DNA from: Ophiosphaerella korrae
Lineage: Eukaryota > Ascomycota > Dothideomycetes > Pleosporales > Phaeosphaeriaceae
NCBI GenBank assembly: GCA_028456385.1
Contig: JALNQF010000758.1
Coordinates: forward strand, 1-14,809
Length of the DNA: 14,809 nucleotides
Direction of reading: 5' to 3'
The translations under genes and the position numbers were made by a program. Position 1 is the first letter of the stretch; each line of letters begins with the position of its first letter. Below, one piece after another: positions 1-9,622 of the stretch. Below the pieces are notes generated by a model. It ran no database searches. It saw only the letters and a list, made by a program, of their open reading frames with translations, and had not been told where the DNA came from.

Positions 1-700
1 TAATTATCTTAATTCTCTATTATAAAGATTCTTAAATACTATTCTAGAGTCTAATTTTATTATTTAGTTTACCTATTAGTCTATAAGTAGAAAGCTATAC
101 TTAGCCTACGCTTTACTTATAGTTAGTAGTATATTTCTACCTAAAATTTTAAGGTAAAGATTAACTCTTAGTCTAATATAATACCTTTCTATATCTTATA
201 GTTTAAGATAATATTATTAAAGTATACTTCTATAAACTATTACGCGTCTTACTTTTTAAGTACTAGGATATAGATAGCTATCTTAGATAAGTAGTCTACT
301 ATTACTAGTATTATATTATATACGCACCTTAAGCTATCTTTTAAAGGTAGGAGGCCTATAATAAAGTCTAGAGAGACTTCTTTAAAGATATTACTTAGGA
401 TTAGTAAAGGAGATAATTCTCTATACTACTTATACCTTAGTACTTTACTTTACTAGTATATTACGCAAGTCTTTACGTATTCCTAAACGTCTTACTCTAT
501 TAATAGCTAGTAATAGTATCTTATAATTAGCTTAAGCGTTCTACGTATACTAAAGTAGCTAGCTATATACGAGTTATAATACTAGAGTAGAATTTCTTAC
601 CTAATAGTAGGTTCTTCTAGAACGTACACTCTACCTTTATATCTTAGGACTTCTTTATTATCTAAGTACTATACTTACGCTCTACTACTATATTAAGTAC
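1..700 (-). pseudogene. Element A integrase (zinc-binding and DDE core), broken and partial
   Basis: Integrase would join the element cDNA to host DNA. The N-terminal HHCC region lies at about 450-610; one Cys survives in the remnant KTCVIY, while the His positions read Tyr/Asn. The core begins at about 375 with SLDFI (family form MDFI), giving the first catalytic Asp at 366-368. The second Asp is at 171-173 in IILD, 64 residues later. The third acidic residue, 35 residues further on, falls at 63-65 and reads Lys (AAA, expected GAA) in the remnant of the family's TER-N motif. Several in-frame TAA/TAG codons lie at Gln/Trp positions. The left window edge cuts the C-terminal domain, so presence of a chromodomain is unknown. 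Confidence 0.88.
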
Positions 701-1530
701 TTTTAACTTTTATTAAACTCTTTACTTATACTTATATAAAGGCGTCCCTTTACTATAGTCTATATAAAGTTATTAGAAAGGCTTTAGACTCTACTAATAT
801 AGGTTTACTACTAACTAACTCTCTAGCTATTAAGTATAGTACGTATAGTATATATTCTATAGCGCTAGTAGTAGGAGTCCTTTTAGTACTATAGTCTCTA
901 GTACTATACGTCTTGTATACGCTTTCTAAGCTTAGCTTAGTTGTAGATTCTCTTACTCTACTAGTTATCTCTACTCTAGCTACTAAGCTTACTAGTTATA
1001 ATTTTTCCTAGAGAGTAGGTAATAAGCGTACTAGTAATAGGTTCTCCTACTTATAGTCGCATCTTCTTAAGAGGCTATCTATAGGATTTAGCCTACTAGC
1101 CTAGTATTTTACTTTAAAATTAAAAGCTCCTAAGTATATAGCCTAGTATACTTAGCGTAGGTTTAGCTTATATATAGTACGTATTAAGCGTAGGTTATTA
1201 TAATCTATAAGTACTTAAATTATATACTATTTACCTTTAAAGTAGTATTTCTACTATTTAAAACTATAAATAATAGTAAGAAGTTTAGTATTATATATTT
1301 TATAGTTTAATTCTACTTTTTATAGTTTTCTAGAGGTAAAGGTAACTAGATACTATTTCCTATCTAGGTAGAGTTAGGATAAGATCCTAGAGATCGTAAA
1401 GGTTAACGTATCTATTTCTAAGTAAATAGGTAGCGCTAGGTTATAGTAGTGTAGGATAGGTATACTTATAAAGTACACTTTAAGTTATTTAAAAGCTTTT
1501 TATACTATACTAGGCTAATAAAATTCTTAC
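701..1530 (-). pseudogene. Element A RNase H and linker to integrase, broken
   Basis: This part follows RT in the same minus-strand frame and would have degraded the RNA strand of the RNA/DNA hybrid. It starts near 1500 with KAFK-LKVYFISIPIL (family form KAFEQLK...APIL). The first catalytic Asp is kept: GAT ACG TTA at 1404-1412 reads D-T-L where the family has D-A-S. Further down, LLTIIYSFK and IDYNNLR match the family's ELLAIV-SFK and TDHNNL blocks; the His reads Tyr. The lower part (about 700-1080) is the linker before integrase and has no recognisable motif. Gln codons are stops throughout. Confidence 0.8.
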
Positions 1531-2598
1531 TTCTCTTTTAATAAGTCTATAAGAGAGGCTATTTTATAAGTATATCTTTTAATAAATCTTTAGTAGAAGT
1601 TTATAAAACCTAGGAATAACTATAGTTCCTTAATACTTATAGGCTCTAGCTATTACGTAATAGTCTTAATATACTTAGGTTTAGCGCGTATACTACGCCT
1701 TATAATAATAAAGCCTAGAAAATATACTTTATTAGATATAAAGGTATATTTCTTTAAGTTTATAAAGAGTTCTACTCTTTTTAGTACTACTAGTATAGAG
1801 TAAATAGCGCGCTAGTATAGCGCAACGTTATCGCTATAGGTATATATAAGTATATTATTAAGGTATACTATATAGATATAATCTAGGAGTCTACTAAGCG
1901 CTTTGTTAATATACGCTTAAAAACTAGTAGGGGCGTTAGTTAGCTTAAAAAGTATTACTAAGTATTTAAAATACCTATAGCGAGTATAGAAAGTAGTTTT
2001 CTACTTATCTCTTAATTTAATTCTAATCCTATAGTAGGTATCCTTAAGATCTAAGGTAGTATAGTATTATACGCCTAATAAGTAGTCTAGCGTCTCCTTA
2101 ATTAGTAGGAGTAGGTACTAATCTTTTACTATAACTAAATTTAGGCTATAGTAGTTAATATAGAGGCGTAGGGCTCTATCCTTCTTTAGAATAAAAAGGA
2201 TAGGTACTTTTACTAGACTATTACTATAACGTATCTAGCTCTTATAGAGCGTATTCTCTATATATACGTAGAGTACTTTAAGCTTATATATAGAGAGATT
2301 ATAGAGTAGCTTATAAAGAGGTTCCTTTCCCTCTATTAATAGGATTATATAATTAGAGTTCTTTAAGTAGAGTAGTATCTATATAGCGACGTTATTAAAT
2401 ACGTTATAGTATTCTAATAAAGTGTCTAGAATATATAACTCCTATACTATAGGTATAGCGTAGATATACGTATTATATTCTAAGTTAATTATATTAGTCT
2501 TAAGTACTCCTAGTAAGTATAGTTCTACTTACGTTTCTCTTAAAGCCTTTGTAAATTCTTTAGTTATATATAACTATACTTAAGTAATAGAAGTATAT
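1531..2598 (-). pseudogene. Element A reverse transcriptase and upstream pol segment, broken
   Basis: Reverse transcriptase would copy the element RNA into cDNA. Reading the minus strand, EGKEPLYKLLYNLS at about 2290-2335 is the conserved start of Gypsy RT. It is followed by TLDLKDTYYRIRIK (family form LDL-AYH-IRI), FKLTNAPTSF (family form FGLTNAP-SFQ) and YLNN-ILIY at 1854-1865, the active-site YLDD with both Asp codons turned into Asn. LKKYTFISNKVYFLGFII closes the domain. Stops sit at Gln/Trp positions. The segment 2340-2598 is coding sequence between protease and RT. At 2598 it is interrupted by element B and continues at 9628 in the same frame. Confidence 0.92.
2594..2598. repeat. Left target-site duplication of element B (TATAT)
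   Basis: The five bases before the left LTR of element B read tatat, identical to the five bases after the right LTR at 9623-9627. Ty3/Gypsy integrases usually make 4-6 bp duplications. The motif is low in complexity in this AT-rich setting, but removing B plus one copy restores element A's reading frame, which supports it independently. Confidence 0.8.
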
Positions 2599-3028
2599 TG
2601 TTACTAGCTTACTAGGGTCGACTTCCTAATAGCCTTTCTAGTATTAGTAGGTTGCGAGGTAATAGCAAAGGTTTATATAAGTAATCTACAATAACTATAA
2701 ATAATAGAAGATATCTTGTAACTATCTTGTATTAGCGTTCTATAGTTAGGAGATTAAATTACTAATACTATCTTAATAATGCGCGTCGCTACTAACTATA
2801 TACTTATCTTAATCTATTAATCTATTACTACTAAGAATAATAGATCGTAGATTACCTTAATCTATAATCTATTAATGCTAAGAGTCTATAGATTATAGAT
2901 TACCCTAGGTGTCCTAATTATATATAGTTTTCTAATTAAGTTTATATTCTTTATATTTATAAGAACTTAATCCTTTAGTTATAGGGCTAATTAGCTCTAT
3001 CTATATTTCTCTTGTTACTATCGTAATA
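2599..3028 (-). repeat. Element B left LTR (3' LTR), 430 bp
   Basis: It begins tgttactagc and ends tatcgtaata; the terminal inverted repeat TGTTAC/GTAACA is intact at the left end and has CA changed to TA at the right end. The sequence repeats at 9193-9622 and 11824-12253 at exactly the same length. In the first 220 or so bases a hand comparison with the right LTR gives about 14 transitions and one transversion, as expected from RIP. It contains an inverted repeat (2858-2902). In element orientation this LTR would carry the transcript end; its position also makes it a possible source of plus-strand transcription into 3044-3731. Confidence 0.93.
2858..2902. repeat. Inverted repeat (15-bp perfect arms) in left LTR of B
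   Basis: The arm taatctataatctat (2858-2872) and its exact reverse complement atagattatagatta (2888-2902) enclose a 15-base loop. A less perfect second pair built from the same taatctatta-type motif lies just upstream (about 2811-2854). The structure is present in all three LTR copies. Role unknown; it could be part of the LTR promoter or an RNA fold. Confidence 0.8.
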
Positions 3029-3042
3029 CTATCTCCTCCTCT
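3029..3042 (-). promoter_or_regulatory. Polypurine tract of element B
   Basis: On the minus strand the 14 bases directly before the 3' LTR read agaggaggagatag, all purine except one T. This is where the primer for plus-strand cDNA synthesis would be left by RNase H. Its position against the LTR boundary fixes the element's orientation as minus strand. It is strikingly GC-rich and well kept for this window. Confidence 0.85.
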
Positions 3043-3043
3043 A

Positions 3044-3731
3044 AGTAGGTCCTTGTTTATCTATCCTAGAGCTAAGGTTATTAACCTACTTTCTTTGTTA
3101 ATTTCTAGTTCCTTATTACTCTCTATAGTTACCTCTTCTACACGTTATTAATATCTTCTTACTAATTACGTGTTACGCAATAGTATTAAAATATTTCCTT
3201 ATTCTTATTATACTTCTTCTAAGTTAAATCCTAAGTACTCTCTTTATATAGTTTCTACAAATAATAGTAGAGCTTATAAGGTATATATCTATATAAACGT
3301 TTATAGTTCCTATAACGTATCTAGTATCTCTTTTATAGAGTGTATATTTATTATACTTATTCTTATATCTAGGCTTAATAATAATAGGGAGAGCTATTAA
3401 CTAGGCTTAAGAGAAATTACTATCTTAAATTATAGAGGCTAAAGCTAAGTATAAGTAGATCTAGGAGCTTACGTAGAGTAAGCTAGTAGAGAATTAAGCT
3501 TGTCTCTCTTATCTTTATAAGATAAAGGCGCTAAATAATAAGAAATTAGCTATGTAGTTAGTAGCTCTAAAAGCTAAGCTAGACTTAGATAAAGTATTTA
3601 GTGTTGCTATAGTAGGTCCTACGTTAGGCGCTCCTATCGCCTCTCTATCTAGTAATAGTAATATTAGTTCTTTTAGTTTGCTGCTAGGCGTTCTAGAGGG
3701 TTTTAACTTTAGAAGTCCTCTAGTTTCTTAG
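3044..3731 (+). pseudogene. Possible convergent open frame between pol and the 3' LTR of element B, unknown product
   Basis: This is not a recognised family. On the plus strand, opposite to gag-pol, the frame starting at 3044 stays open to 3400 except for one TAA at about 3149 (could be a mutated CAA) and encodes a Ser/Asn/Tyr-rich stretch (for example SSKLNPKYS, STNNSRAY). From about 3399 to the TAG at 3729-3731 a second frame reads like a helical protein: IIEAKAKYK, LVALKAKLDLDKVF, then GPTLGAPIAS. Stops there are TAG/TAA that can come from CAG/CAA. Joining the two parts needs an indel or an intron near 3390-3410. The 3' end meets the end of pol (stop at 3709-3711) tail to tail. Alternative: non-coding 3' region that is open by chance. 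No start codon can be chosen with confidence. Confidence 0.35.
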
Positions 3732-6700
3732 GGTAGTTAAGATTATCCTCTAGTTCCTATATTTCTTTCTATAGTTGTCTTTTTTTGTCTATACCTATCT
3801 ATTTTACTAGATAGTAGTTCCTACTATTATAGAACTAATATACTAAGATTTCTTTAACTTCTTATTCTTCTTATTCTCTATACGTATCTACTTTATATAC
3901 TAGTAGTTCTACGTTTTATAGTGCTATCTTAAGTAGTACTACGTAAAAAGTTAAGTGTATCCTTATTTTGTTTAGTAGCTTTAGTTTAAATATAACTAGC
4001 GTAACTTCTTTCTTAATTTTATATAGTCTTATCTTAACGTAGTCTAATTTTAAGCTTAGTCTCTTACTCTTAATGTTTTTCTATACTAACTATACTTTTT
4101 CTCTCTTTCTAAATTAGAGTCTCTCTTTATATTTCTTGTTATAGTACTTTACTATTTAATTATATAGGAATTCTATATCCTATCTTAATTACTTGTATAT
4201 ATCTTTAAGTCTATTAGTAAAGTTTTCTCTTCTTAGAGACTAAGATATCTCTAGTCTTAGTATTCTATATATACTAGGGTTAAATCTATAGTTTATAAAG
4301 AAAAGTAATACTCCTATTATCTTATTCTTTGCGCTATTATATACTAACTATACTATAGGTAGTAACTATACCTAGTTGTTCTAGTTATAATTAAGGTAGT
4401 ATCTTAAGTATTATTTTACTATCTAATTTATACGTTCTAATTATCTATCTATCTATAGGTAGTATACTATTAACATTATATATTTAATTCCTAATTATAC
4501 TATTATTGTTCCCTATAGTTTTAATATAAATCTTACGTCTCTATCTATTATAATCTTGTCTAGTAGTCTATATTAGCTAATTATAGTTCCTAGGACCTAG
4601 TATACTATAACTTCTATTCTACTTTTCTCCTTATATAGTCTAAAATATAAGTACTTTATAAGTTTATCTACTATTGTTAGGATTTCGTTATACTTAACTC
4701 CTAATATTAGGTCTTTTAACTTAGGTAGTTTTGTAATAAAATCTATTATAATAACTCTCTATAGTTATTCTAGTACTTCTACTAGTTATAACTTTCTATA
4801 TAGTATATACTTACTATACTTATTCTTTTAGTATTCTATATAATCTTGTAGTACTTCTATTACTAGTTGTCTTGCTCTTAAGATATAGTAATCTCTTAGT
4901 AGTCTATCTAGTATTTTGTCGATTCCTTAATATCTATATACTAGTAGTTTATAGAACTATTATATAAATTCTCTTTATATTCTTCCTAAAATATACGTTC
5001 TTCTATAAGCTTTTACAAGACTTTCTTTAATTTTAAGTTTCTCTATCTCTTTAGGGGCTTTTCTTATTTCTTCCTAAATCTATTTATCTAGCTCGCTACT
5101 CTTTCTTTTAAGTGTTATAGCTATTTTAGTTATATTTAGGACTAAATATCCTTCTTTATTTTTAACTAGAACTATACTAGTAGCGCTTACTTCTTTCTAT
5201 AAGTCTAGTCTTTTACTAAAAGTATCTATAAATTAGTTATCTTTCCCTTTTATATATATAATTTCTATATTAAATATTAATAGGAATTCCTACTATCTTA
5301 TATATTATTATATTAGTTCTTTATTTAGTATAAATCCTATAAGATTCCTATAGTCTATATAGATCTTTATTTAGTATTTTACTCTTTGTAGGTATACTTT
5401 CTATTATTTAAATACTTTATAGATTACTAGTATCTCTTTATTGTAAATTAGATAGTTAAGCTCTACTAGCTTTATTTTCTTAGAGTAGTATTTAACTAAA
5501 TATTCTTTCTTAGTCTTTAGGTTTTCTTGTATTAGTACTATTCTATAGACTAAATTAGATACGTCTGTTTTTACTATTACTAGTAGGTCTAGGTTGTATA
5601 TTCTAATAACTAGGTTTTCTATAAACTTCTTCTTAATCTTCTTAAATACTTTATTATATTCTTTTATCTATTTAAATAGTGTATCTTTCTTTATAAGCCT
5701 TATTATTAGTTCTATATCTTTAGACTATCTTACTATTAACTTTTTACAAAAGTTAGCTAAGCTATAAAATTATTATACTTCCTTTAGGTTCTTTAGTATT
5801 AGCTATTTGTTAATTAATCTAATTTTTTCTAGATTAATCTTAATTTTTCCTAGTTCAATAATAAATCTAAGGAAGTCTATTTCCTTTATATAGAATTTAT
5901 ATTTTCTTATTTTAAGGAATAGTTTACTTTCTACTAGTTTTTCTAGTACTTTGTGTATATACTATACGTGTTCTTTTTCTATTTCTAAGAATATAAGGAT
6001 GTTATCTAAGTATATAAATGTAAATATATCTAAGTACTCTCTTAGTACTATATTTATTCTTTCCTAGAAGGCTACTAGTGCGTTTATTAAGCTAAAGGGT
6101 ATAACTAGGTATTTATATAGTCTATATTGTGTTCTAAACGCTATTTTCTATTTATTACCTTTCTTAATTCTAATCTAGTAGTAGGCGTTCTAGATATCTA
6201 GTTTTATAAAGATTCTTACTTTTTATAGTCTATCTTATATTACGTCTATTTGTAGTAAGGGGTATTAGTTCTTATTTATAATTACGTTAGTTTTTCTAAA
6301 GTCTACGTAAGGTCTTTTATTACTTATTCTCTTTTTATCTATAAATATAAGTCTATATACTACTAAGGACTTAGATTCTTATATCTATCTTTTCTTTAGT
6401 GCGTTTTTAATAAACGTTTGTTTAATCTTAGATTCTTCTTTTATTTTTCTATAAACTAGGCTTTATCTTACGTCCTTATCTTCTTTTAGGTCTATTACTA
6501 AGTCCTATAGTTAATGTTTTAGAAGGTAATCTTTAGGTTCTATAAGCTGTTTTTTCTATTTCTTATATTCTTCTAAGAATTCTCCTTTATATATAGCTAT
6601 GTTAGCTTTTAACATTTCTTTCTTAGAGTAGCTAATTTTCCCTATTCTCTAATTAATTCTTAGGTTAGTTATTTATAACTATAGTATTCCTAGTATTATA

Positions 6701-8117
6701 TCTTGTTTATTATTAATTGTTGTTATATCTATAACTATATTCTTAATTGTTATTCCTTCTAGTTCTAGCGTAGAGGTGTTGTCTTAAACCTTATAGGTTC
6801 CTAAAATAGTTTTCTTTTAATTATACTTAGTTGTTAAGAGTACTTCTTTATAGTATAGGTTATTCCTTAGTTTTCTACGAACTTCTTTAATATAAAGTTC
6901 CTTGTAGCTCTACTATTAATTATTAATTATACTTTCTTTCTTTAATAAGTACCTGTCTTTGTAATATATAAGCCTCTTATACTTTCTAGTCTTTCTTAAT
7001 TTAGTATTTTTGTAAATTATCTATCTTCCTAGGGCTATAGCTCTATTTTAAGTTTGTATTCTTTATATTTTAAATATTTATTATACTTGTATTTGTACTA
7101 TAGTCTTCCTTTAACGTATTTTCTAAGTAGTTTTAGTCTAGGCCTTATTGCTACGTAACCTTCTTTAGGTATTATTTCTTATCCTTAGATATCTTCTACT
7201 AGAATTACTCTTGTATAGTTATAGCCTCTTCTTCTTATAGGCTATACTTTATTATTTACTTTAGAGTTTCTATATATTATATAATTCTTTTCTAGGTATA
7301 ATATCTATAATACTTTAAAATAAGCTAGATATTTTAGGTTTATTATTTTATTATCTCCTTCTTAGTAACTATCTATTCTAGGTCTTGTATTTGTTAGGAC
7401 GTAGTATACTATTAGTACTTATAGTGTATAGGCTTCGTTAATTTATTACGTTTTTCTTACAAGGAACTACTATTCTCTTTATATAGGTATTCTTCCTACT
7501 ATAACTATATATTACTTTATTTATTCTTAAAATAGTATAAACTTTATTTCTTTAGGATTACGTTCTTTCTAGTCTTTGTACACTTTCTCTATACTTATAA
7601 CTAGTAAGTATTTTTAAACAAATTTCTATTCTTTGTTTTATTCTTTTATATCTATTATTATATAGCTATTATAGCTATGTATATCTAGCTAGGCGTACTC
7701 TATACCTTTTATACTAACTTATCTTTTACTTCCTTGTAGTTCTTTAGAAGAAGCTATAGTAGTTTCTTTATCTAGTGCTTATCTTTTAGCCTAGATTAAT
7801 AGAGTCTAGGGCTCTTACCTTTCTAAGTCTTCTATTAGTAGGTCTATTATATATACTATTTCTTCTAGCTATACTTTTGTTCTTTCTTTTATTACTACTA
7901 CTCTATTCTTTTATAAGAACTATTTTACTCTCTATTTACTAGAAAGATATATATAGTAGTTGTCTTTGTAATAAAAAGTCTAATAGAGTATTACGTATTA
8001 TATTTCTTTACTCTTAGCTACTTTTTTCTAAGGTTCTACTTATACTTATAGTGTTTCTTTCTTTTTCTCTATTGTCTTTAACTAAGTTTCCTTATCTTTT
8101 TTATAGTCCTTACTTTT
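3709..8117 (-). pseudogene. Element B pol: protease, RT, RNase H, integrase, chromodomain, broken
   Basis: The minus-strand frame continues from gag. A fungal Gypsy linker with a Cys/His-type motif remnant (TFYYKDNYYIYL, 7943-7980) precedes protease, whose active site at 6903-6920 reads INSRAT (family form DSGAT). The frame changes at about 6882-6900, then stays constant. RT has IKLDI-NAYY-IRI near 6196 and YLDN-ILIF at 6001-6012 (active-site YLDD with one Asp lost). RNase H has TDVSN at 5557-5565 (family form TDAS). Integrase runs from about 5000: zinc-region remnant, GIDKILDRLLRDYYI, then catalytic Asp 4741-4743 (IIIDFITKLP), Asp 4543-4545 and Glu 4435-4437, all three still acidic. LDYVKIRLYKIKK (about 4000-4050) is the GPY/F module. 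The chromodomain is at 3712-3870. Many stops lie at Gln/Trp positions; the probable end is TAA at 3709-3711. Confidence 0.93.
3712..3870 (-). other. Chromodomain at the C-terminus of element B integrase
   Basis: Reading down the minus strand: EVKEILVY, then FYNSRNYYLVK-IGIDKK, then LKEI-ELEDNLNYPKKLEDF in outline. This matches the chromodomain plan of an acidic VEEIL start, a YLVKW-G core and a terminal helix, with the Trp positions now stops. Known: chromodomains of chromoviral integrases bind methylated histone H3K9 and steer insertion to heterochromatin. That fits this element's insertion into another repeat, although the targeting itself is inference. Confidence 0.88.
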
Positions 8118-9152
8118 GTAGTCTTTTATATAGTGTCCTAGTTTCCTATATTTATAATATACTATATCCTTTTTCTTCTTTAATTAGTAGTCTTTCGCGT
8201 AGTAGCCTTTCTTACTATAGTTAAAATACGTAAAGTTTTTATTCTTCTTTTTCCTTTTATCTTTGTTTACGTTAAGGATTATAGGATCTCTAGTATCCTA
8301 ATTTCTAGTTTAGCTACTATACTTGTTCTTTTTCTATTCTTAAAAGTTGTCGTCGATTTAGATTACCTATTATTTTAGGGCTTCTAGTATCTTAGGTTTC
8401 TCTATATATATTATTTTGTATCGAATTTTTGCGTTTAGTCTTTATTTAAATTGTAATATAAAGGCTAATTCGTTCTATTCTATATTTTAGCTTAGTTATT
8501 TAAATTATAATATATATTCTAGGACACTCTTGTTTTATATAAGCCTTTCGAGTTTCTCTTTAGCTTATTAGGTAGTATCTATATTCCTAAATACTACTCT
8601 TATTTATTTAGTAAAGTATTTATAACTTCTAAAAATAGCTCTAGTTTTATCTTTTTAGGTTATTAGAGAATACATTATATAGTCTATCTAGTAGGGCTTA
8701 TACTATCTTATTACGTCTTCTTTAAGGTGTAGTCTAATATATATTACCTTCTTTTCTTCTATATTAAAGTATAGTACTTATATATCTATCTAGAGTTATA
8801 CTAACGCTATAAAGGGTCTTAATTTCTCTCTTATTCTATTAAACTTTTTAAGAATAAGTATCTTAGGTAGTTTCTTTGTTGTACTTATTTCTAGTTGTTA
8901 GGTAATTAGCTCTATCTAGTTCTAGCCTTTAATAATAGCTTTGATTTATACTTTATTCTATTTTAAGTAATCTTATAGTTCTCTATTCTACGTTTCTAAT
9001 ACTTCAATTACTATCTTTATATCTTCTTTATCGTTAATTAATTTATTTATACAATCTTTAATCGTTTCCTATATAGTACTATCTAACTTATAACTACTCC
9101 TAGGGGCTTTACTTATTAAACTTTCTACTATTGTATTAGCTAGACTATGCAC
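8118..9152 (-). pseudogene. Element B gag with two CCHC zinc knuckles, broken
   Basis: Gag would form the virus-like particle and package the RNA. The frame opens near 9152 (VHSLANTIVESLISKAPRSS) and continues through a helical, charged region ending in KLPKILILKKFNRIREKLRPF (a gag N-terminal block). Two knuckles follow near the C-terminus: 8187-8228 reads YFNYSKKGYYAKDY and 8118-8159 reads YYKYRKLGHYIKDY. The spacing is exactly C-x2-C-x4-H-x4-C in both, with every Cys now Tyr; only the second keeps its His. Gag is in the same frame as the start of pol, so a fused Gag-Pol is likely. The true start is uncertain: 9150-9152 reads GTG, and the matching position in B' is GTA. Several Gln-to-stop codons are present. 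Confidence 0.88.
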
Positions 9153-9192
9153 TACTTACGCTTTGCTTCTCGCAATAACTAAATTAGTAAGG
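9153..9192 (-). other. Leader between 5' LTR and gag of element B
   Basis: In element orientation the 40 bases after the LTR begin ccttactaatttagttattg. No tRNA-type primer-binding site starting TGG can be recognised, either because RIP has altered it or because the element primes differently. The same leader is found in B' at 11784-11823 with few changes. Confidence 0.5.
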
Positions 9193-9622
9193 TATTACTA
9201 GCTTACTAGGGTCGACTTCCTAATAGCCTTTCTAGTATTAGTAGGTTGCGAGGTAATAGTAAAGGTTTATATAGGTAATCTACAATAACTATAAACAATA
9301 GAAGATATCTCGCGACTATCTTGTATTAGCGTTCTATAGTTAAGAGATTAAATTGCTAAAACTATCTTAATAATACGCGTTACTACTAACTATATACTTG
9401 TCCTAATCTATTAATCTATTACTACTAAGAACAATAGATTATAGATTACCTTAATCTATAATCTATTAACGCTAAGAGTCTATAGATTATAGATTACCCT
9501 AGGTGTCCTAATTATATATAGTTTCCTAATCGAGTTCGTATTCTTTGTATTTGTAAGAACTTAATCCTTTAGTTATAGGGCTAATTAGTTCTATCTATAT
9601 TTCTCTTGTTACTATCGTAATA
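9193..9622 (-). repeat. Element B right LTR (5' LTR), 430 bp
   Basis: It begins tattactagc (TG changed to TA) and ends tatcgtaata. It is the same length as the left LTR and aligns to it without net length change. Differences are nearly all C/T or G/A. It would have held the promoter for minus-strand gag-pol transcription. The inverted repeat is kept at 9452-9466 and 9482-9496. Confidence 0.93.
9452..9496. repeat. Inverted repeat (15-bp perfect arms) in right LTR of B
   Basis: The arms 9452-9466 and 9482-9496 have the same sequence as in the left LTR; the 15-base loop differs at one position. The adjoining upstream pair (an aatagattatagatta-type arm at about 9433-9448) is closer to the motif than in the left LTR. 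Confidence 0.8.

Larger units (their letters stand above)
1..2598 (-). mobile_element. Element A, 3' part: degenerate Ty3/Gypsy retrotransposon
   Basis: This is the downstream half of a minus-strand Ty3/Gypsy element. Reading from 2598 down to 1 gives reverse transcriptase, RNase H, then integrase, the Ty3/Gypsy (not Copia) order. The catalytic landmarks at 1854-1865, 1410-1412, 366-368 and 171-173 all fall in one reading frame, so indels are few and decay is mainly by point mutation. The element runs off the left edge inside integrase, so its integrase C-terminus and 3' LTR are outside. On the right it stops at the target-site duplication of element B and resumes at 9628. Its RT and integrase differ from those of elements B and C, so it is a separate family. 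Confidence 0.9.
2599..9622 (-). mobile_element. Element B: structurally complete Ty3/Gypsy chromodomain retrotransposon, RIP-inactivated
   Basis: This is a 7024-bp LTR retrotransposon read on the minus strand. It has two 430-bp LTRs, a polypurine tract beside the left (3') LTR, and gag-protease-RT-RNase H-integrase-chromodomain in Ty3/Gypsy order. The C-terminal chromodomain assigns it to the chromovirus group. It is flanked by TATAT on both sides and sits inside element A's pol. Stops from Gln codons and a reading-frame change in protease make it non-functional. A primer-binding site could not be recognised next to the right LTR. A possible extra convergent frame lies between the end of pol and the 3' LTR. 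A truncated relative is at 11428-12253. Confidence 0.93.

Noticed and set aside
2811..2902. CRISPR-like repeat array
   Set aside because: The repeated taatctat/atagatta motif is a short set of inverted repeats inside an LTR, without regular spacers, in a eukaryotic retrotransposon.
3170..3400. Plus-strand open frame of 76 codons taken as a stand-alone gene
   Set aside because: The first ATG has no special support, and the same frame is open upstream to 3044 apart from one stop. It is treated instead as part of the possible longer convergent frame in element B.
9153..9192. tRNA primer-binding site next to the 5' LTR of B
   Set aside because: The bases after the LTR (ccttactaattt in element orientation) do not begin with TGG or match a tRNA 3' end that I recognise, even when RIP changes are allowed for.
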